The position numbers were made by a program, and so were the translations under genes. The notes under the pieces are model-generated. The model did not search any database. It had not been told where the DNA came from and was given only the letters and a program-made list of their open reading frames with translations. Of a DNA stretch of 64,000 nt, positions 1 through 8,951 are shown piece by piece. The DNA lies in contig NZ_CP040331.1 in the NCBI RefSeq assembly GCF_005576615.1, positions 124,001-188,000 of the forward strand, written 5' to 3'. Position 1 is the stretch's first letter, and every line of letters starts with the position of its first letter. Source of the stretch: Natrinema versiforme. GTDB lineage: Archaea > Halobacteriota > Halobacteria > Halobacteriales > Natrialbaceae.

Positions 1-12
1 CTGACTGTGCAG

Positions 13-990
13 TTATCGATCCGTGAACGCACTCGCAACTAACAGCGGGAACACGAGCGTTGCTTCGGCCTCGACTTGCGTGTAGTTCGTTTGCTCGTCT
101 TTGATCTTCCCCCACGACACCGCTTCGTTCGGTGGCGCTCCCGAGAGAGACCCGTCTCCTTCCATCCCCGTAGAAATATAGACGACGTAGTCTGCACCGC
201 CGCGAAACAGATTCGTCATGATCGCGTGGTGTTTTGGCACACCGCCACCGACAGCTATCAACCCTGTCGTATCTGCGAGCAAACCGTCCTCGATGAGCGA
301 GTCGTAGTCGTCTAGGATTTCGATCCCAACCTCCGAATCGTATCCTTGTCGGTAATAATAGAGAAAGTTACCGACTTCTGAGTCTGTCAGTGCCGGGCAG
401 TAGACGGGGATATCGTTGTCCGCGGCCTGTTTCAAGACGGAATCTTCGTCGTCAAGCGTCTCTCCCAGCTCTCGTGCGAATGCTGTCGGCGTGCGCACTT
501 TGTCGTCCGTGAAAAAGTCGTCGAAAAAATCGTAGAGGTACTCCTCAAGCCACACGTACCGATCAGACGGAACGAAAATATTTCCGAGTCGGTTGATGCC
601 GCGGTCGCGAAGTCTTGCCTCGTCGGCGTCCCACTCACCAATCTTGAATGGTTTTGCGGTCTTAATTACGTCTTCCGTCAACGACCCAGACGTAGTGATG
701 AGCACGTCGATATACCCTTCGCGGACCAGATACGCGACGACTTCACGTAATCCGGAAGAGATGATATTCGAGGTGAACGTGAGGTAGATGGTTGCGTTCT
801 CCTTTTGCATTCGGTCGGCGATATCGACGGCTTCGGCCAATTGTGTCGCTTGAAATCCCGTTGTTTCATAAGCCGCAATAAGGTCGTGAAAGTCGAACTC
901 CCCATGGAAATCATATCCTCGGACGTCTGCCGTGGTTAGTTCGTCGTCACTACCCGGAACAACATGTTCGTGCGATTCGTCTTCCTCCAT
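13..990 (-). CDS. dys: Deoxyhypusine synthase
   Basis: This enzyme transfers the aminobutyl group of a polyamine (agmatine or spermidine) to one lysine of initiation factor aIF5A, using NAD, as the first step of hypusine modification in the cytosol. The 325-residue protein has the usual family length. It shows the NAD-contacting TSNIISSG stretch (residues 73-80), the GGGVPKHH segment, and the catalytic lysine in SWGKI (Lys295). The N-terminus is acidic, as expected for a halophile. It reads toward the left window edge and has no partner gene in view. The family is normally single-copy and essential, so a second chromosomal copy would be worth checking if this is a plasmid. The assignment is firm. 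Confidence 0.95.
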   Translation of the reverse strand: MEEDESHEHVVPGSDDELTTADVRGYDFHGEFDFHDLIAAYETTGFQATQLAEAVDIADRMQKENATIYLTFTSNIISSGLREVVAYLVREGYIDVLITTSGSLTEDVIKTAKPFKIGEWDADEARLRDRGINRLGNIFVPSDRYVWLEEYLYDFFDDFFTDDKVRTPTAFARELGETLDDEDSVLKQAADNDIPVYCPALTDSEVGNFLYYYRQGYDSEVGIEILDDYDSLIEDGLLADTTGLIAVGGGVPKHHAIMTNLFRGGADYVVYISTGMEGDGSLSGAPPNEAVSWGKIKDEQTNYTQVEAEATLVFPLLVASAFTDR

Positions 991-1213
991 ACGATTCCGT
1001 AGCGCGACGACTGATTTGAATGTCTCGAGATGAATCGCTCGCTATTCATTACTAGCGGGAATGTTGGTTAACCTACCAATGGAGGTAATGGTGGGGATAG
1101 GAGTAACGGCTGTGTGGCACAACCATCGGTACACCTGTTCAACTGCGAGAGCGGAACGTTTCACATGAGAGAACAGGTCGTGTCGTAGACCAGCAAATAT
1201 CCAACCGCAGTAC

Positions 1214-1249
1214 TGGAAGCCGCGCCCTTCAGGGCGCGGTGGATATCAC
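1214..1249. repeat. Solitary right-end hairpin of an IS200/IS605-type element
   Basis: A 9-bp stem, CCGCGCCCT/AGGGCGCGG (1220-1239), is preceded by GGAAG and followed by GGATATCAC. The right end of the tnpB element at 46.1 kb has the same architecture on the opposite strand: GGAAG, a GC-rich stem around TTTA, then GAGGATGTCAC. No transposase lies beside this copy, so I read it as a solo end or a MITE-like relic. It could alternatively be a terminator for the small gene next to it. Confidence 0.5.
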
Positions 1250-1380
1250 CCAATGGTTCCACTCGTGATCAGTAGAAGTATAATTCCAGCTACTAACACC
1301 AGTGTTAGCCATCCAAAAAATATTATCGCGGCTTGCCGGCCTGTGACCTGGTCACCGTTAAGGATTTCGTCAAGCTCCAT
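1246..1380 (-). CDS. Small single-span membrane protein (44 aa)
   Basis: The ATG is at 1380 and the stop overlaps the tail of the solo IS hairpin. The first 18 residues are polar and start with MELDEILNGDQ. They are followed by one hydrophobic helix of about 22 residues rich in Ile, Leu and Val, and a very short tail. The pattern is typical of tiny haloarchaeal membrane proteins. No function can be assigned. The ATG, the clean amphipathic-to-membrane layout and the intergenic position support it, but short length keeps confidence moderate. Confidence 0.55.
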   Translation of the reverse strand: MELDEILNGDQVTGRQAAIIFFGWLTLVLVAGIILLLITSGTIG

Positions 1381-1440
1381 ATGCAGTAGTACTCGTCTGG
1401 TCGAGATAAATCGTTTGATCTGGTCTGTTCTCTAACTCTA

Positions 1441-1620
1441 TCACGATTCGTTTGACTTGATTTTCCGGAGTTTCTCGAGGAGTTCGCCGGTCGAACTGCC
1501 ATCGTCGAACGTTATTTTTCCTCGATACTCGTTCGGCTGGTTGTCCGACTCCGATTCAATCTCAGAGATCGCTCGTTCGTGACGCTCGTACTCACGCTGG
1601 TCATAGTCACCTATTCCCAT
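1441..1620 (-). CDS. Small acidic haloarchaeal protein, DUF5786-like
   Basis: A 59-residue protein starting at MGIGDYDQREYERHER. The opening MG-x-G-x-YD followed by a charged stretch, and the C-terminal pattern of a short beta segment (YRGKITFDD) then an STGELLEKL helix, match what I recall of the haloarchaeal DUF5786 family. A longer reading to 1665 exists, but the family start is the internal methionine at 1620. It is soluble, very acidic and of unknown function. Confidence 0.62.
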   Translation of the reverse strand: MGIGDYDQREYERHERAISEIESESDNQPNEYRGKITFDDGSSTGELLEKLRKIKSNES

Positions 1621-1939
1621 GTAAATCCGAAGTTCGCGAGGATTCGTAATCAAGGTATCGGTCACCTCCGGAATAGCGGTATAGACGCTCTAGCAAGCTT
1701 CCACTAACATCATATTTAGTAGTACAGTATAATGGGACACAGTCATTTCGCGTTCGATTCCATCCCTATCTATTACAAACGCACGTCTGTAATAGACTCA
1801 TCCATATACTTTATTCTGTGAATACATGTGAGTACCCTATGGGGGGGGGTGGACTCAACTATCATTGGAGGAGTCAACCCAAAATTCTCTTAGGACATAA
1901 TAGTACACACATCATGGACAATTTTGACGTACTCTATAA

Positions 1940-2137
1940 GTTGCTGAAGAAAGTATCCTTGCGGATCGTGAAATCAGAGATTCTACAGCGAGCCTTCCAA
2001 ACGAAGTCATTATCGGAGTTGTCGCTCGCTCCGGTGAATTTGTGACACCTCGCGGAACGACCGTAATCAGACCGGGCGATCACGTCATTTTGTTCGTTGA
2101 TACAGATGTACTCGAGGAAGTCATTGGGATTATTTAG
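1940..2137 (+). pseudogene. Remnant of a TrkA C-terminal (RCK_C) domain
   Basis: An open stretch of about 65 codons, with a stop just upstream and no start codon, encodes a typical RCK_C/TrkA_C fold: the LADREIRDSTASLP opening, an IIGVVARSGEFVTPRG strand pair, then IRPGDHVILFVDTD before the final helix and stop at 2135. RCK_C domains bind ligands that gate K+ uptake or antiport. Only the C-terminal domain survives, so this is a decayed K+ transport regulator. A related domain is intact at 51.2-51.9 kb. Confidence 0.7.
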
Positions 2138-2183
2138 CGCGAAATCAACACAGCTTATAGGCCGCAACTGCCAGTACGTACGT

Positions 2184-2465
2184 ATGGCAGACCTCAATCC
2201 GACTGCGAAACGAATACACCAGATCAGTCCCGATCCTGTCGAGTTGACGCTTGACGACGGAACGACGGCCATATTTCATATTTCCGGGGCCGAATTCTTT
2301 CAGCAGGAATTTCAGGCGGAAGGTGTTTGCGAGGACGATGACGCGGACTATCGATTCATCACGAGCACGGATAACGAATCGGTTCTGGTCGGACGAAAAG
2401 GAGTAAACGAATCGGCGTGGACGATGATCGGGACGATAGTTGAAGTCAACAGAGACAGATTGTAA
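2184..2465 (+). CDS. Conserved haloarchaeal hypothetical protein (93 aa)
   Basis: I chose the ATG at 2184 (MADLNPTAKRIHQ) because homology-like, well-structured sequence begins there. The protein is predicted all-beta, with segments such as PVELTLDDGTT, FHISGAEFFQQEFQAEG and ESVLVGRKG, and ends in a basic Asn-Arg-Asp-Arg-Leu tail. There are no membrane segments and no cysteine pair. I do not recognise a characterised family. It lies alone, downstream of the TrkA-C remnant and on the same strand. Confidence 0.68.
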   Translation: MADLNPTAKRIHQISPDPVELTLDDGTTAIFHISGAEFFQQEFQAEGVCEDDDADYRFITSTDNESVLVGRKGVNESAWTMIGTIVEVNRDRL

Positions 2466-2793
2466 TTACCTGTTCGCTACGAATCATACTGCGCTCCCGC
2501 TCGCTACGTATCGCAATGTGAGGTAGAATTCTCGTTCTAGTCGGTTCTTCGCCGACCTAACTGCCGTCAGTACGGTTGACGACGGTTAGCAGTTCTCCTG
2601 GAATACAACGTGTTCGTCCGGTAGTATATAATAGTCCGGCTTTTCCAAACAATGCCGGTGACGGATTTAGAGTTTCAAAATTACATTCATATCACTGTAA
2701 TAGAAATCCATCATCTCGTTCCGAAAACAGGAGTGCATATAATGATACAGCATACTCGGATTATTTGCTGAAGCTAGTGATATATCTGACTAC
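2466..2793. other. Intergenic stretch without recognisable genes
   Basis: This 328-bp, relatively AT-rich spacer lies between the tail of the hypothetical gene and the tail of the IclR gene. Short open frames here have no protein-like character. I see no clear hairpin, repeat or RNA gene. Confidence 0.5.
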
Positions 2794-3594
2794 TTAGCGA
2801 TAATCGTCCAAGTATGAATCGCTGATTTCGGTCTCGAGGTCGTCGACGTATTCCATCAGGATCTCCGGCAACTCGGTGGTGTACCGTTCGTCTGTGAATC
2901 GATACTTCGGGCCGATGATGGCGATTGCACCGAGAACACTCCCATCAGGACCTGTCACACGTCGCCCGACTTCTCTGAGACCGTCGACGTACTCTTCATC
3001 GGCGAATGCAACACCTCGATCGCGAGTCTGCTCGAGTTCCCGGAAGAGTTCGTTCCGATCTATGATGGTGTGTTCCGTCTGTCGAAGGAGTCCCCAGTCG
3101 TCCAGTACTGCCTCAACGCGCTCGTCGGAGAACTCAGCGAGAATTGCCTTGCCGGTGGCGACGCTGTGGAGATAGTAGTAGATCCCGGCGGAGGTCGGGG
3201 CATCGGAGATGTGTCGTTCCTTGGATGAGAACTGACTATCTGGATGAAACGATTCGTGGACGAGAATGCCGCGATTATCGTTCTCGACGACGAATTCAAC
3301 CTCTTCGTCGATCCGATCGGAAAGCTCTGTTACGGTCTGCTTCGCCAGCGTATACGCCGTCTTGCGTGACCGCGCGTATTCACCGTGATTGAGGAACCGT
3401 AATCCGATGTGATAGACCGCTCCCTCTTTCGTGAGATACCCCTCTTCGAGAAGGGTCTGAAGGTGGAGGTGAATCGTACTTCTCGCGATCTCTAATTCAC
3501 CGGTCAATTCATCGAGTGTTGCACCCCCCAATTTCTGGATTGTATTGATTACGACCAGTGATCGTTCTGTTGTTTTCGCCGTCTGTTTGGCCAT
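2794..3594 (-). CDS. IclR-family transcriptional regulator
   Basis: A 266-residue DNA-binding regulator with the standard two-domain IclR layout. An N-terminal winged helix spans about residues 10-70 (RSLVVINTIQKLGGATLDELTGELEIARSTIHLHLQ, split as helix-turn-helix). A C-terminal effector-binding domain contains the HSVATGKAILA motif and the GLREVGRRVTGPDGSVLGAIAI region. Haloarchaeal relatives commonly control sugar, acid or aromatic catabolism operons next to them. No such operon is adjacent here, so the target is unknown. A weak TATA-like stretch precedes the ATG. The family call is firm and the ligand is open. Confidence 0.93.
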   Translation of the reverse strand: MAKQTAKTTERSLVVINTIQKLGGATLDELTGELEIARSTIHLHLQTLLEEGYLTKEGAVYHIGLRFLNHGEYARSRKTAYTLAKQTVTELSDRIDEEVEFVVENDNRGILVHESFHPDSQFSSKERHISDAPTSAGIYYYLHSVATGKAILAEFSDERVEAVLDDWGLLRQTEHTIIDRNELFRELEQTRDRGVAFADEEYVDGLREVGRRVTGPDGSVLGAIAIIGPKYRFTDERYTTELPEILMEYVDDLETEISDSYLDDYR

Positions 3595-3691
3595 ACCTCT
3601 CCGTATCAGTTACATCGGTATAAAGATTCGCTCCAATCGGATTATTAAGTACTACTGTCGCTCCTATCAGAAATTTGTATGCGGCACACAG

Positions 3692-3967
3692 TTAGCGGAG
3701 GTGGTCTCGTAGGATTCGATAGCGATACGATCCGTTGTATCCTCTCGACCACTTCTCCAAGTACGGTCGACTTTCACAGAATAACCCGAACAACTCCAGA
3801 GAGAACCGGTTGTCGATCTCGTCTTCGACACCCTCGTACAGTACTCGTGATTTTATGTAGGGTCCTCTCGTCGGGTGATCCAGACACTCCGTTTGTAGAT
3901 ACGCTCGCACTATGTCGTCGGTTTCCGCGATGTCGAACGTCTGTAACTGGGATGGGACTTTGGTCAT
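3692..3967 (-). CDS. Hypothetical protein (91 aa)
   Basis: Starting at the ATG at 3967 (MTKVPSQLQTFDI), this encodes an acidic soluble protein with a predicted helix (DDIVRAYLQTECL), a second helical part ending in LELFGLFCESRPYLEKW, and a basic aromatic end, SRGYNGSYRYRI. The longer upstream reading to 4072 looks non-coding, rich in Ser, Thr and Arg. I do not recognise the family. Size, acidity and a coherent helix pattern support a real gene. Confidence 0.5.
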   Translation of the reverse strand: MTKVPSQLQTFDIAETDDIVRAYLQTECLDHPTRGPYIKSRVLYEGVEDEIDNRFSLELFGLFCESRPYLEKWSRGYNGSYRYRILRDHLR

Positions 3968-4203
3968 GGTGATCGAGGTGACTCTAGCGGTTACCGGGGT
4001 GCGTATAGATAGCTTAGTCCGGATGAACCATAATGATGTTGCTGTGGCCACATCGGCTCCGGATCGATGCACATCCTGTCCTCGTTTCGGGAACGAGGAC
4101 GGTTACAATAGGTTGCTTCCGGTGATGTACTCTCTTCGGATTCCGACTCAGTAGGAATCGGCTGACCCCGCATATACTGGGACCTCATACGGTTACATGT
4201 ACT

Positions 4204-6054
4204 ATGAATGATCGCGCTGAAGGACCTCGACCAGCGATATCGCGCCGTGAGCTCTGCATCGCAGCCGGTGGCACGGGTATCTCAGCTCTCGCAGGCTGTT
4301 CGACTGAGAAGACGAATCCACCCCAAGCCAAGAATGTGACGACGATAACGGACCACTCGTCGCCAGACCTCGAGAAGTGGGTCGATGAGGTCCCCCGACC
4401 GGGTGTCGCGAAACCGTCCGGAACGAAGGACGGGCACCCCCGCTACGAGATAGCGATGCGCGAGATCGAGCAGAAGCTACACCGCGACCTCCCAGCGACG
4501 ACCGTCTGGAGCTATGACGGGCAGTTCCCAGGCCCAACGATCGAAGCCGAGCAGGGCGAACCGATCTATGTCCGCTGGACGAACGACCTCCCGGACGAGC
4601 ATCTCCTGCCCGAAGACACGACGATTCACAGCGACATCATTCCGTACGATACGCCGGGTGTACGGACCGTAACGCATCTCCACGGTGGAAACGTCGAGTC
4701 CGAGAGCGACGGTCACGCGCAGGCGTGGTTCACTCGAGACTTTCAGAAGACGGGCCCTGAGTTCGAGAAGAAAGACTACTACTACGTAAACGACCAGCCG
4801 CCGGCGACGCTGTGGTATCACGACCACTCACTCGGCATTACGCGATTAAACGTCTACGCGGGCCTCGCGGGGTTCTATCTCTTGCGGAGTGACCACAAAC
4901 GAAGCCTCGGTCTGCCCGAGGGCGAGTACGAAATCCCGCTCGTCCTTCAGGATCGGAGTTTCGAGGAGGACGGATCGCTGTTCTATCCGACGGCCATTTC
5001 GGACGAGCAAGGCGGCAGCGACGAATCGTATCCCGATCCGAGTATCGTTCCGCAGTTCTATGGGGACACGTCCGTCGTCAACGGGAAGGCCTGGCCGCGC
5101 CTCTCCGTCGAACCCAGATCGTATCGGTTCCGGCTCCTCAACGGGTCGAATAGCCGATACTATACCCTCAAACTCCGCCAGTATGACGAGTCGTCGGGCG
5201 AGACTGGTGGGGATGGACCGTCGTTCGTCCAGATCGGGAACGACGGCGGCCTCCTCTCGACGCCGGTCGAGATCAGCGATCGCCTCGAGCTCGGTGCTGG
5301 CCAGCGCGCCGACGTCGTCGTCGACTTCTCCGAATACGCCGGCGAGACGCTGCTGCTCCACAACAACGCGCCCGCTCAGTATCGTGGCAGGACGGGTTTG
5401 GAGGACGACGACATCGTTTCGCTCCCCGAGATCATGCTCGTGGACGTGAACGAGGCCGGAGATTCACAGGATGCTACTGAGCTCCCCGACGAACTCACTC
5501 GTGTTCCCGACATCCCCGTCGATTCGGTTGACAACGAGCGATATCTCACGCTCAACGGCGGTACGGCCGATGACTACGGCCGGCTGCTCCACTTGCTCGG
5601 AACGGCTGAAGAACCGGACGGCCTCAAGATCGACGCCCCCGTGACCGAGGAACCTGTGCTCGGTGACACCGAAATCTGGAGTTTCGCCAACCGAAGTGGG
5701 ATGTCCCATCCGATGCACCTCCACCTCGTACACTTCCAGATGCTGGGCCGACAGCCGATCGGGGACTACGATCCAGCCGAGGATGAGATCGACCTCGACG
5801 TGCTCGAGGCGCCCGAGCCGTACGAACGAGGATGGAACGACGTGATCACCGTCGATCCCGGTGAAATAGTCCACGTGATTGTCCACTTCGGAGAGCATGA
5901 CGGGCTGTTCAACGATCAGACGGGCACGTACATGTGGCACTGTCATATGCTCGAACATGAGGACCACGACATGATGCGCCCGCTCGAGGTTCGACCCCGC
6001 ACAGACGATACTAGTACTCGTACTGAGTTGGACGCAAGGCGTCGGCCCGAATAG
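4204..6054 (+). CDS. Tat-exported multicopper oxidase (CotA/laccase-like), copy 1
   Basis: A 616-residue copper oxidase that couples one-electron oxidation of a substrate (phenol, bilirubin-type compound, Cu(I) or Mn(II)) to four-electron reduction of O2. A twin-arginine start (SRREL, residues 13-17) and lipobox LAGC (Cys32) predict export as a membrane-anchored lipoprotein. All four copper-ligand blocks are present: HLHGG (about 158), WYHDHSLG (about 205), HPMHLHLVHF (about 500) and HCHMLEHEDHDMM (about 580). The last block carries the type 1 Cys and an axial Met, as in CotA. A TATA-like GCATATAC (4170-4177) lies 27 bp before the ATG, implying a leaderless transcript. A roughly 90 percent identical copy lies at 57.3 kb. 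The substrate is unknown. Confidence 0.95.
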   Translation: MNDRAEGPRPAISRRELCIAAGGTGISALAGCSTEKTNPPQAKNVTTITDHSSPDLEKWVDEVPRPGVAKPSGTKDGHPRYEIAMREIEQKLHRDLPATTVWSYDGQFPGPTIEAEQGEPIYVRWTNDLPDEHLLPEDTTIHSDIIPYDTPGVRTVTHLHGGNVESESDGHAQAWFTRDFQKTGPEFEKKDYYYVNDQPPATLWYHDHSLGITRLNVYAGLAGFYLLRSDHKRSLGLPEGEYEIPLVLQDRSFEEDGSLFYPTAISDEQGGSDESYPDPSIVPQFYGDTSVVNGKAWPRLSVEPRSYRFRLLNGSNSRYYTLKLRQYDESSGETGGDGPSFVQIGNDGGLLSTPVEISDRLELGAGQRADVVVDFSEYAGETLLLHNNAPAQYRGRTGLEDDDIVSLPEIMLVDVNEAGDSQDATELPDELTRVPDIPVDSVDNERYLTLNGGTADDYGRLLHLLGTAEEPDGLKIDAPVTEEPVLGDTEIWSFANRSGMSHPMHLHLVHFQMLGRQPIGDYDPAEDEIDLDVLEAPEPYERGWNDVITVDPGEIVHVIVHFGEHDGLFNDQTGTYMWHCHMLEHEDHDMMRPLEVRPRTDDTSTRTELDARRRPE

Positions 6055-6184
6055 ACGAAAGAGGCGACAGAAACGTCTCTCACCGTCGCCTCCAGAATCG
6101 AACCTGCTAACAGTGACTTGAGGCCACGAAGATACCCCGTCACTAGCGGAGGAAACGGCGTAATCGAGAACACTCTCGTCCTGC

Positions 6185-8146
6185 TTACTCCCGATTCCAG
6201 ATCGTCGTAAGCTCACCGGCGACTTCCGGATTTCTGAGAGTGTCACTATCTGTGAGCGGTCGGTCGTTGACAATGTGCTCGAGGATTTTATACATCGTCT
6301 TTCCAGAGTAGGTTTCGGGTAGTTCGGGTGTAAACACAATGCTTGCTGGCCGGGCAAACTCACCGAGGTATTCAGCGACTGCATCCGCAACCGCGTCCCG
6401 AATGGCGGTCCGATCCTGCTGTCCTTGCTCAAGCGTCGCAAAGACGCAGAGCTCGGTCTCGCCGATAGTACGCTCAGCGACGGCAGCGGCTTCGGTAACG
6501 CCGTCAACGGTCGTTATTGCGGCCTCGAGTTCGGCCGTTCCGATGCGACGGTTGCCGATCGTAATAACGTTGTCGTCGCGGCCGATGATCGTCACGTATC
6601 CGTTGTCGTCGACGACGGCACGGTCGCCGGTGAAGTACCGCCAGGAATCCGCCCGTGGGTCCGAAAACGCCTGCCAGTATTCTGCGAGAGCCCAGTACCG
6701 GTCTCCCTCGAGCGGAACAAGCATCGACGGCCAGGGACGGTCAATCGTCAGATAGCCGGATTCGCCCGGCGGGAGCTCGCGGCCGTCTTCGTTGACGATC
6801 TGGATTTCGATTCCAGGTAACGGAGGTCCGACTGAACCGGGCTTTAACTCGTCGATCCCAGGACGGACCGAGATGAGGACACATCCAGTTTCGGTCTGCC
6901 ACCACGTATCGACGATTGCGCACCGTTCCTCGCCGACGTTGGTGTAGTACCACTCCCAGGTGTCTGGACCGATCGGCTCACCGACGCTACCGAGCAGGCG
7001 CAACGACGAAAGGTCGTGGGACGAGGGAAACGACTCACCCCACTTCATGAACGTCCGGATTACTCCCGGCGTCGTATAGAAGACCTCCACACCGTTCCGT
7101 TCGATCATCTCCCACGGACGGTGGCGGTCCGGATAGCGGAGACTTCCCTCTGCGAGGACGACCGTCGCACCCGAGAGCAGTGGCCCGTAGACGACGTAGG
7201 AGTGACCGGTAATCCACCCAGCATCGGCCGTACACCAGATCGTGGTCCCCGGCGTGAGGTCGAATACGGTCTGGGCCGTCCACGCGACACCTGTGAGGTA
7301 GCCCCCGGTTGCGTGAGTCATCCGTTGCGGTTCGCCGGTCGTTCCTGATGTGTGGATGTGAAAGAGGGGGTCGGTTGCCTCCCGCAGCACTGGGGGCACG
7401 TTCGCACCGGTAAACGCCTCGACGAGATCGTCATAGTCGTATTGGTTCCCACCGAGGTGCATATCGTGACTCGAACCGAGTCGATCGACGACGATTGTCG
7501 GGACCGATTCCTCGATCGATGCCAGTGCCGTATCGGCTTTCCGCTTCTGATCGATCACGGTCTCCTCACGGAAGCTACCGTCACATGTGACGAGCGCGCG
7601 TGAGTCAACACGTTGCATCCGTTCAGCGAGCGCGTTGGGGGCGAACCCCGAAAAAACGACGTTATGGAGCGCACCGATACGAGCACAAGCGAGCATCGTG
7701 ATCGGTAACTCGGGGAGTTTCGGCAGGTAGATCGTGACGACATCGTCTTCTTCGACGCCGAGATCACGGAGCGCGGCTGCGACAGCTGACACCTCGCGAT
7801 AGAGATCATAGTACGTATAGGTCCGACGCTCGCCACGTTTCCCTTCCCACCGCAATGCGACCTGATTCTTCCGCTCCTCGAGATGGCGGTCGATGCAGTT
7901 TTCTGCGGCGTTCAAGCGCCCACCAACGAACCATCGGTAGAACGGCGCATTTTCCTTGTCCACGATGCGCTCGTAGGGCTCGCTCCACTCGAGCAACGAT
8001 GCGGCGGTGTCCCAGCACGCCGGCCACGCGCGATCGGGGCAGTCACCATCGGTTGGCTCCGTCGCAGTCCCGTCGCGACCGAATGCTTGTGGAGTCCGAA
8101 CCGTTCGGTTCTTGGAGGATAGATATACCGGTCTCTCTTCGGTCAT
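6185..8146 (-). CDS. acs: Acetyl-CoA synthetase, AMP-forming
   Basis: A 653-residue cytosolic ligase that activates acetate (or propionate) to acyl-CoA via an acyl-adenylate. It is full length for the ACS family. The N-terminal ACS domain includes ENAPFYRWFVGG-type sequence. The adenylation P-loop is TSGTTGEPQRMTH (266-278), in which the usual Lys-Gly positions read Glu and Gln-Arg. The A5 motif is TWWQTETG (414-421), and the C-terminal SGKTMYKIL carries the catalytic lysine near 615. The altered P-loop and the Cys in TGCVL, where Gly is usual, may shift substrate preference toward another short acid; that is inference. It stands alone, convergent with the multicopper oxidase gene. Confidence 0.93.
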   Translation of the reverse strand: MTEERPVYLSSKNRTVRTPQAFGRDGTATEPTDGDCPDRAWPACWDTAASLLEWSEPYERIVDKENAPFYRWFVGGRLNAAENCIDRHLEERKNQVALRWEGKRGERRTYTYYDLYREVSAVAAALRDLGVEEDDVVTIYLPKLPELPITMLACARIGALHNVVFSGFAPNALAERMQRVDSRALVTCDGSFREETVIDQKRKADTALASIEESVPTIVVDRLGSSHDMHLGGNQYDYDDLVEAFTGANVPPVLREATDPLFHIHTSGTTGEPQRMTHATGGYLTGVAWTAQTVFDLTPGTTIWCTADAGWITGHSYVVYGPLLSGATVVLAEGSLRYPDRHRPWEMIERNGVEVFYTTPGVIRTFMKWGESFPSSHDLSSLRLLGSVGEPIGPDTWEWYYTNVGEERCAIVDTWWQTETGCVLISVRPGIDELKPGSVGPPLPGIEIQIVNEDGRELPPGESGYLTIDRPWPSMLVPLEGDRYWALAEYWQAFSDPRADSWRYFTGDRAVVDDNGYVTIIGRDDNVITIGNRRIGTAELEAAITTVDGVTEAAAVAERTIGETELCVFATLEQGQQDRTAIRDAVADAVAEYLGEFARPASIVFTPELPETYSGKTMYKILEHIVNDRPLTDSDTLRNPEVAGELTTIWNRE

Positions 8147-8468
8147 AGATTTGTCTCTTAGACGTCCATCCCCCTGTAGATTCTGTTTGTTTGCCCACGG
8201 TACTGTGATTTATACATGTGGATAGGGAATACTAGCATAGTGGATCCAAATTGATCTCCGAGAACCAGTTATGGACAGCGACTAAAAGTTGTCAGTACGT
8301 GTTTGCCTCAAAGGCTCAACCTCGATACAGTGCGTGACAGAAGTTACTTCGTGGTCTCAGATCACCTGCTAGAGTTCTTCGTAGAGTTTCACTGCTGATG
8401 CCACTGACGCGTTTGAGTGTGCTATCAAGGAAAACGCCAATCTAATTCTAAAGGAAACAGCGAGAGTT
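8147..8468. other. Intergenic region: acs promoter and left flank of the IS605 element
   Basis: The first 100 bp hold the acs upstream region, including an AT-rich GATTTATACATG near 8207. The remainder up to the IS hairpin has no convincing gene. The outer part of the IS left end probably lies within 8430-8468, but I cannot fix the exact terminus from sequence alone. Confidence 0.4.
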
Positions 8469-8509
8469 CCACGGGTCACCTGACCCGTGGGTGAATCGCG
8501 TACGCTCGA

Positions 8510-8932
8510 TTAATGTTCCGTCTCCTCGATGTACCGACGAACCACGTCCTCGGAAACAGCACCAGTCGTCCCAATGTAGTATCCATCCTTCCACATTCCA
8601 CTTCCCCAGAAATACCGCTGTTTGATTTCTGGATGGCGTTTCAGAATCGTTCGGCCCGAGTAGCCCTTGAACTGCTTAGCAATCTCGGCAGGACTCCATT
8701 TCGGGTCAGCCTCCACGAACAAGTGAACGTGGTCAGTAGCAATCTCCATCGACACAATCTCGTGACCGAACCGTTCAGCAGTTCCTTGGAACAACTCCGC
8801 AAGTTCGTCTCGAACTAGCTCCAACATCCCGTGTCGATACTTCGGGCACCACACGAAATGATACTTACACAAACTAATCGAATGTGCATGACTCCTGTAA
8901 TCTCCCATCCTGATCCCTACTTTTATCATCAT
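8510..8932 (-). CDS. tnpA: IS200/IS605 transposase TnpA (Y1 HUH)
   Basis: A 140-residue single-strand DNA transposase. The conserved YHFVWCPKYRHG opening, the metal-binding HUH motif inside DHVHLFVE, and the C-terminal YIEE segment with the nucleophilic tyrosine are all present, and the length is typical. It nicks and joins the hairpin-marked IS ends as single strands, preferentially on the lagging strand. A second possible start is the internal ATG before GDYRSHAH. It is divergent from tnpB with a 19-bp gap, so both share a compact promoter region. The gene is apparently intact. Confidence 0.93.
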   Translation of the reverse strand: MMIKVGIRMGDYRSHAHSISLCKYHFVWCPKYRHGMLELVRDELAELFQGTAERFGHEIVSMEIATDHVHLFVEADPKWSPAEIAKQFKGYSGRTILKRHPEIKQRYFWGSGMWKDGYYIGTTGAVSEDVVRRYIEETEH

Positions 8933-8951
8933 TTGATTCGATAGTCAATGT

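Noticed and set aside
5464-6507. A 347-codon frame opposite the multicopper oxidase tail
   Set aside because: Copper-ligand motifs lie on the plus strand; the minus frame crosses into acs and has no features.
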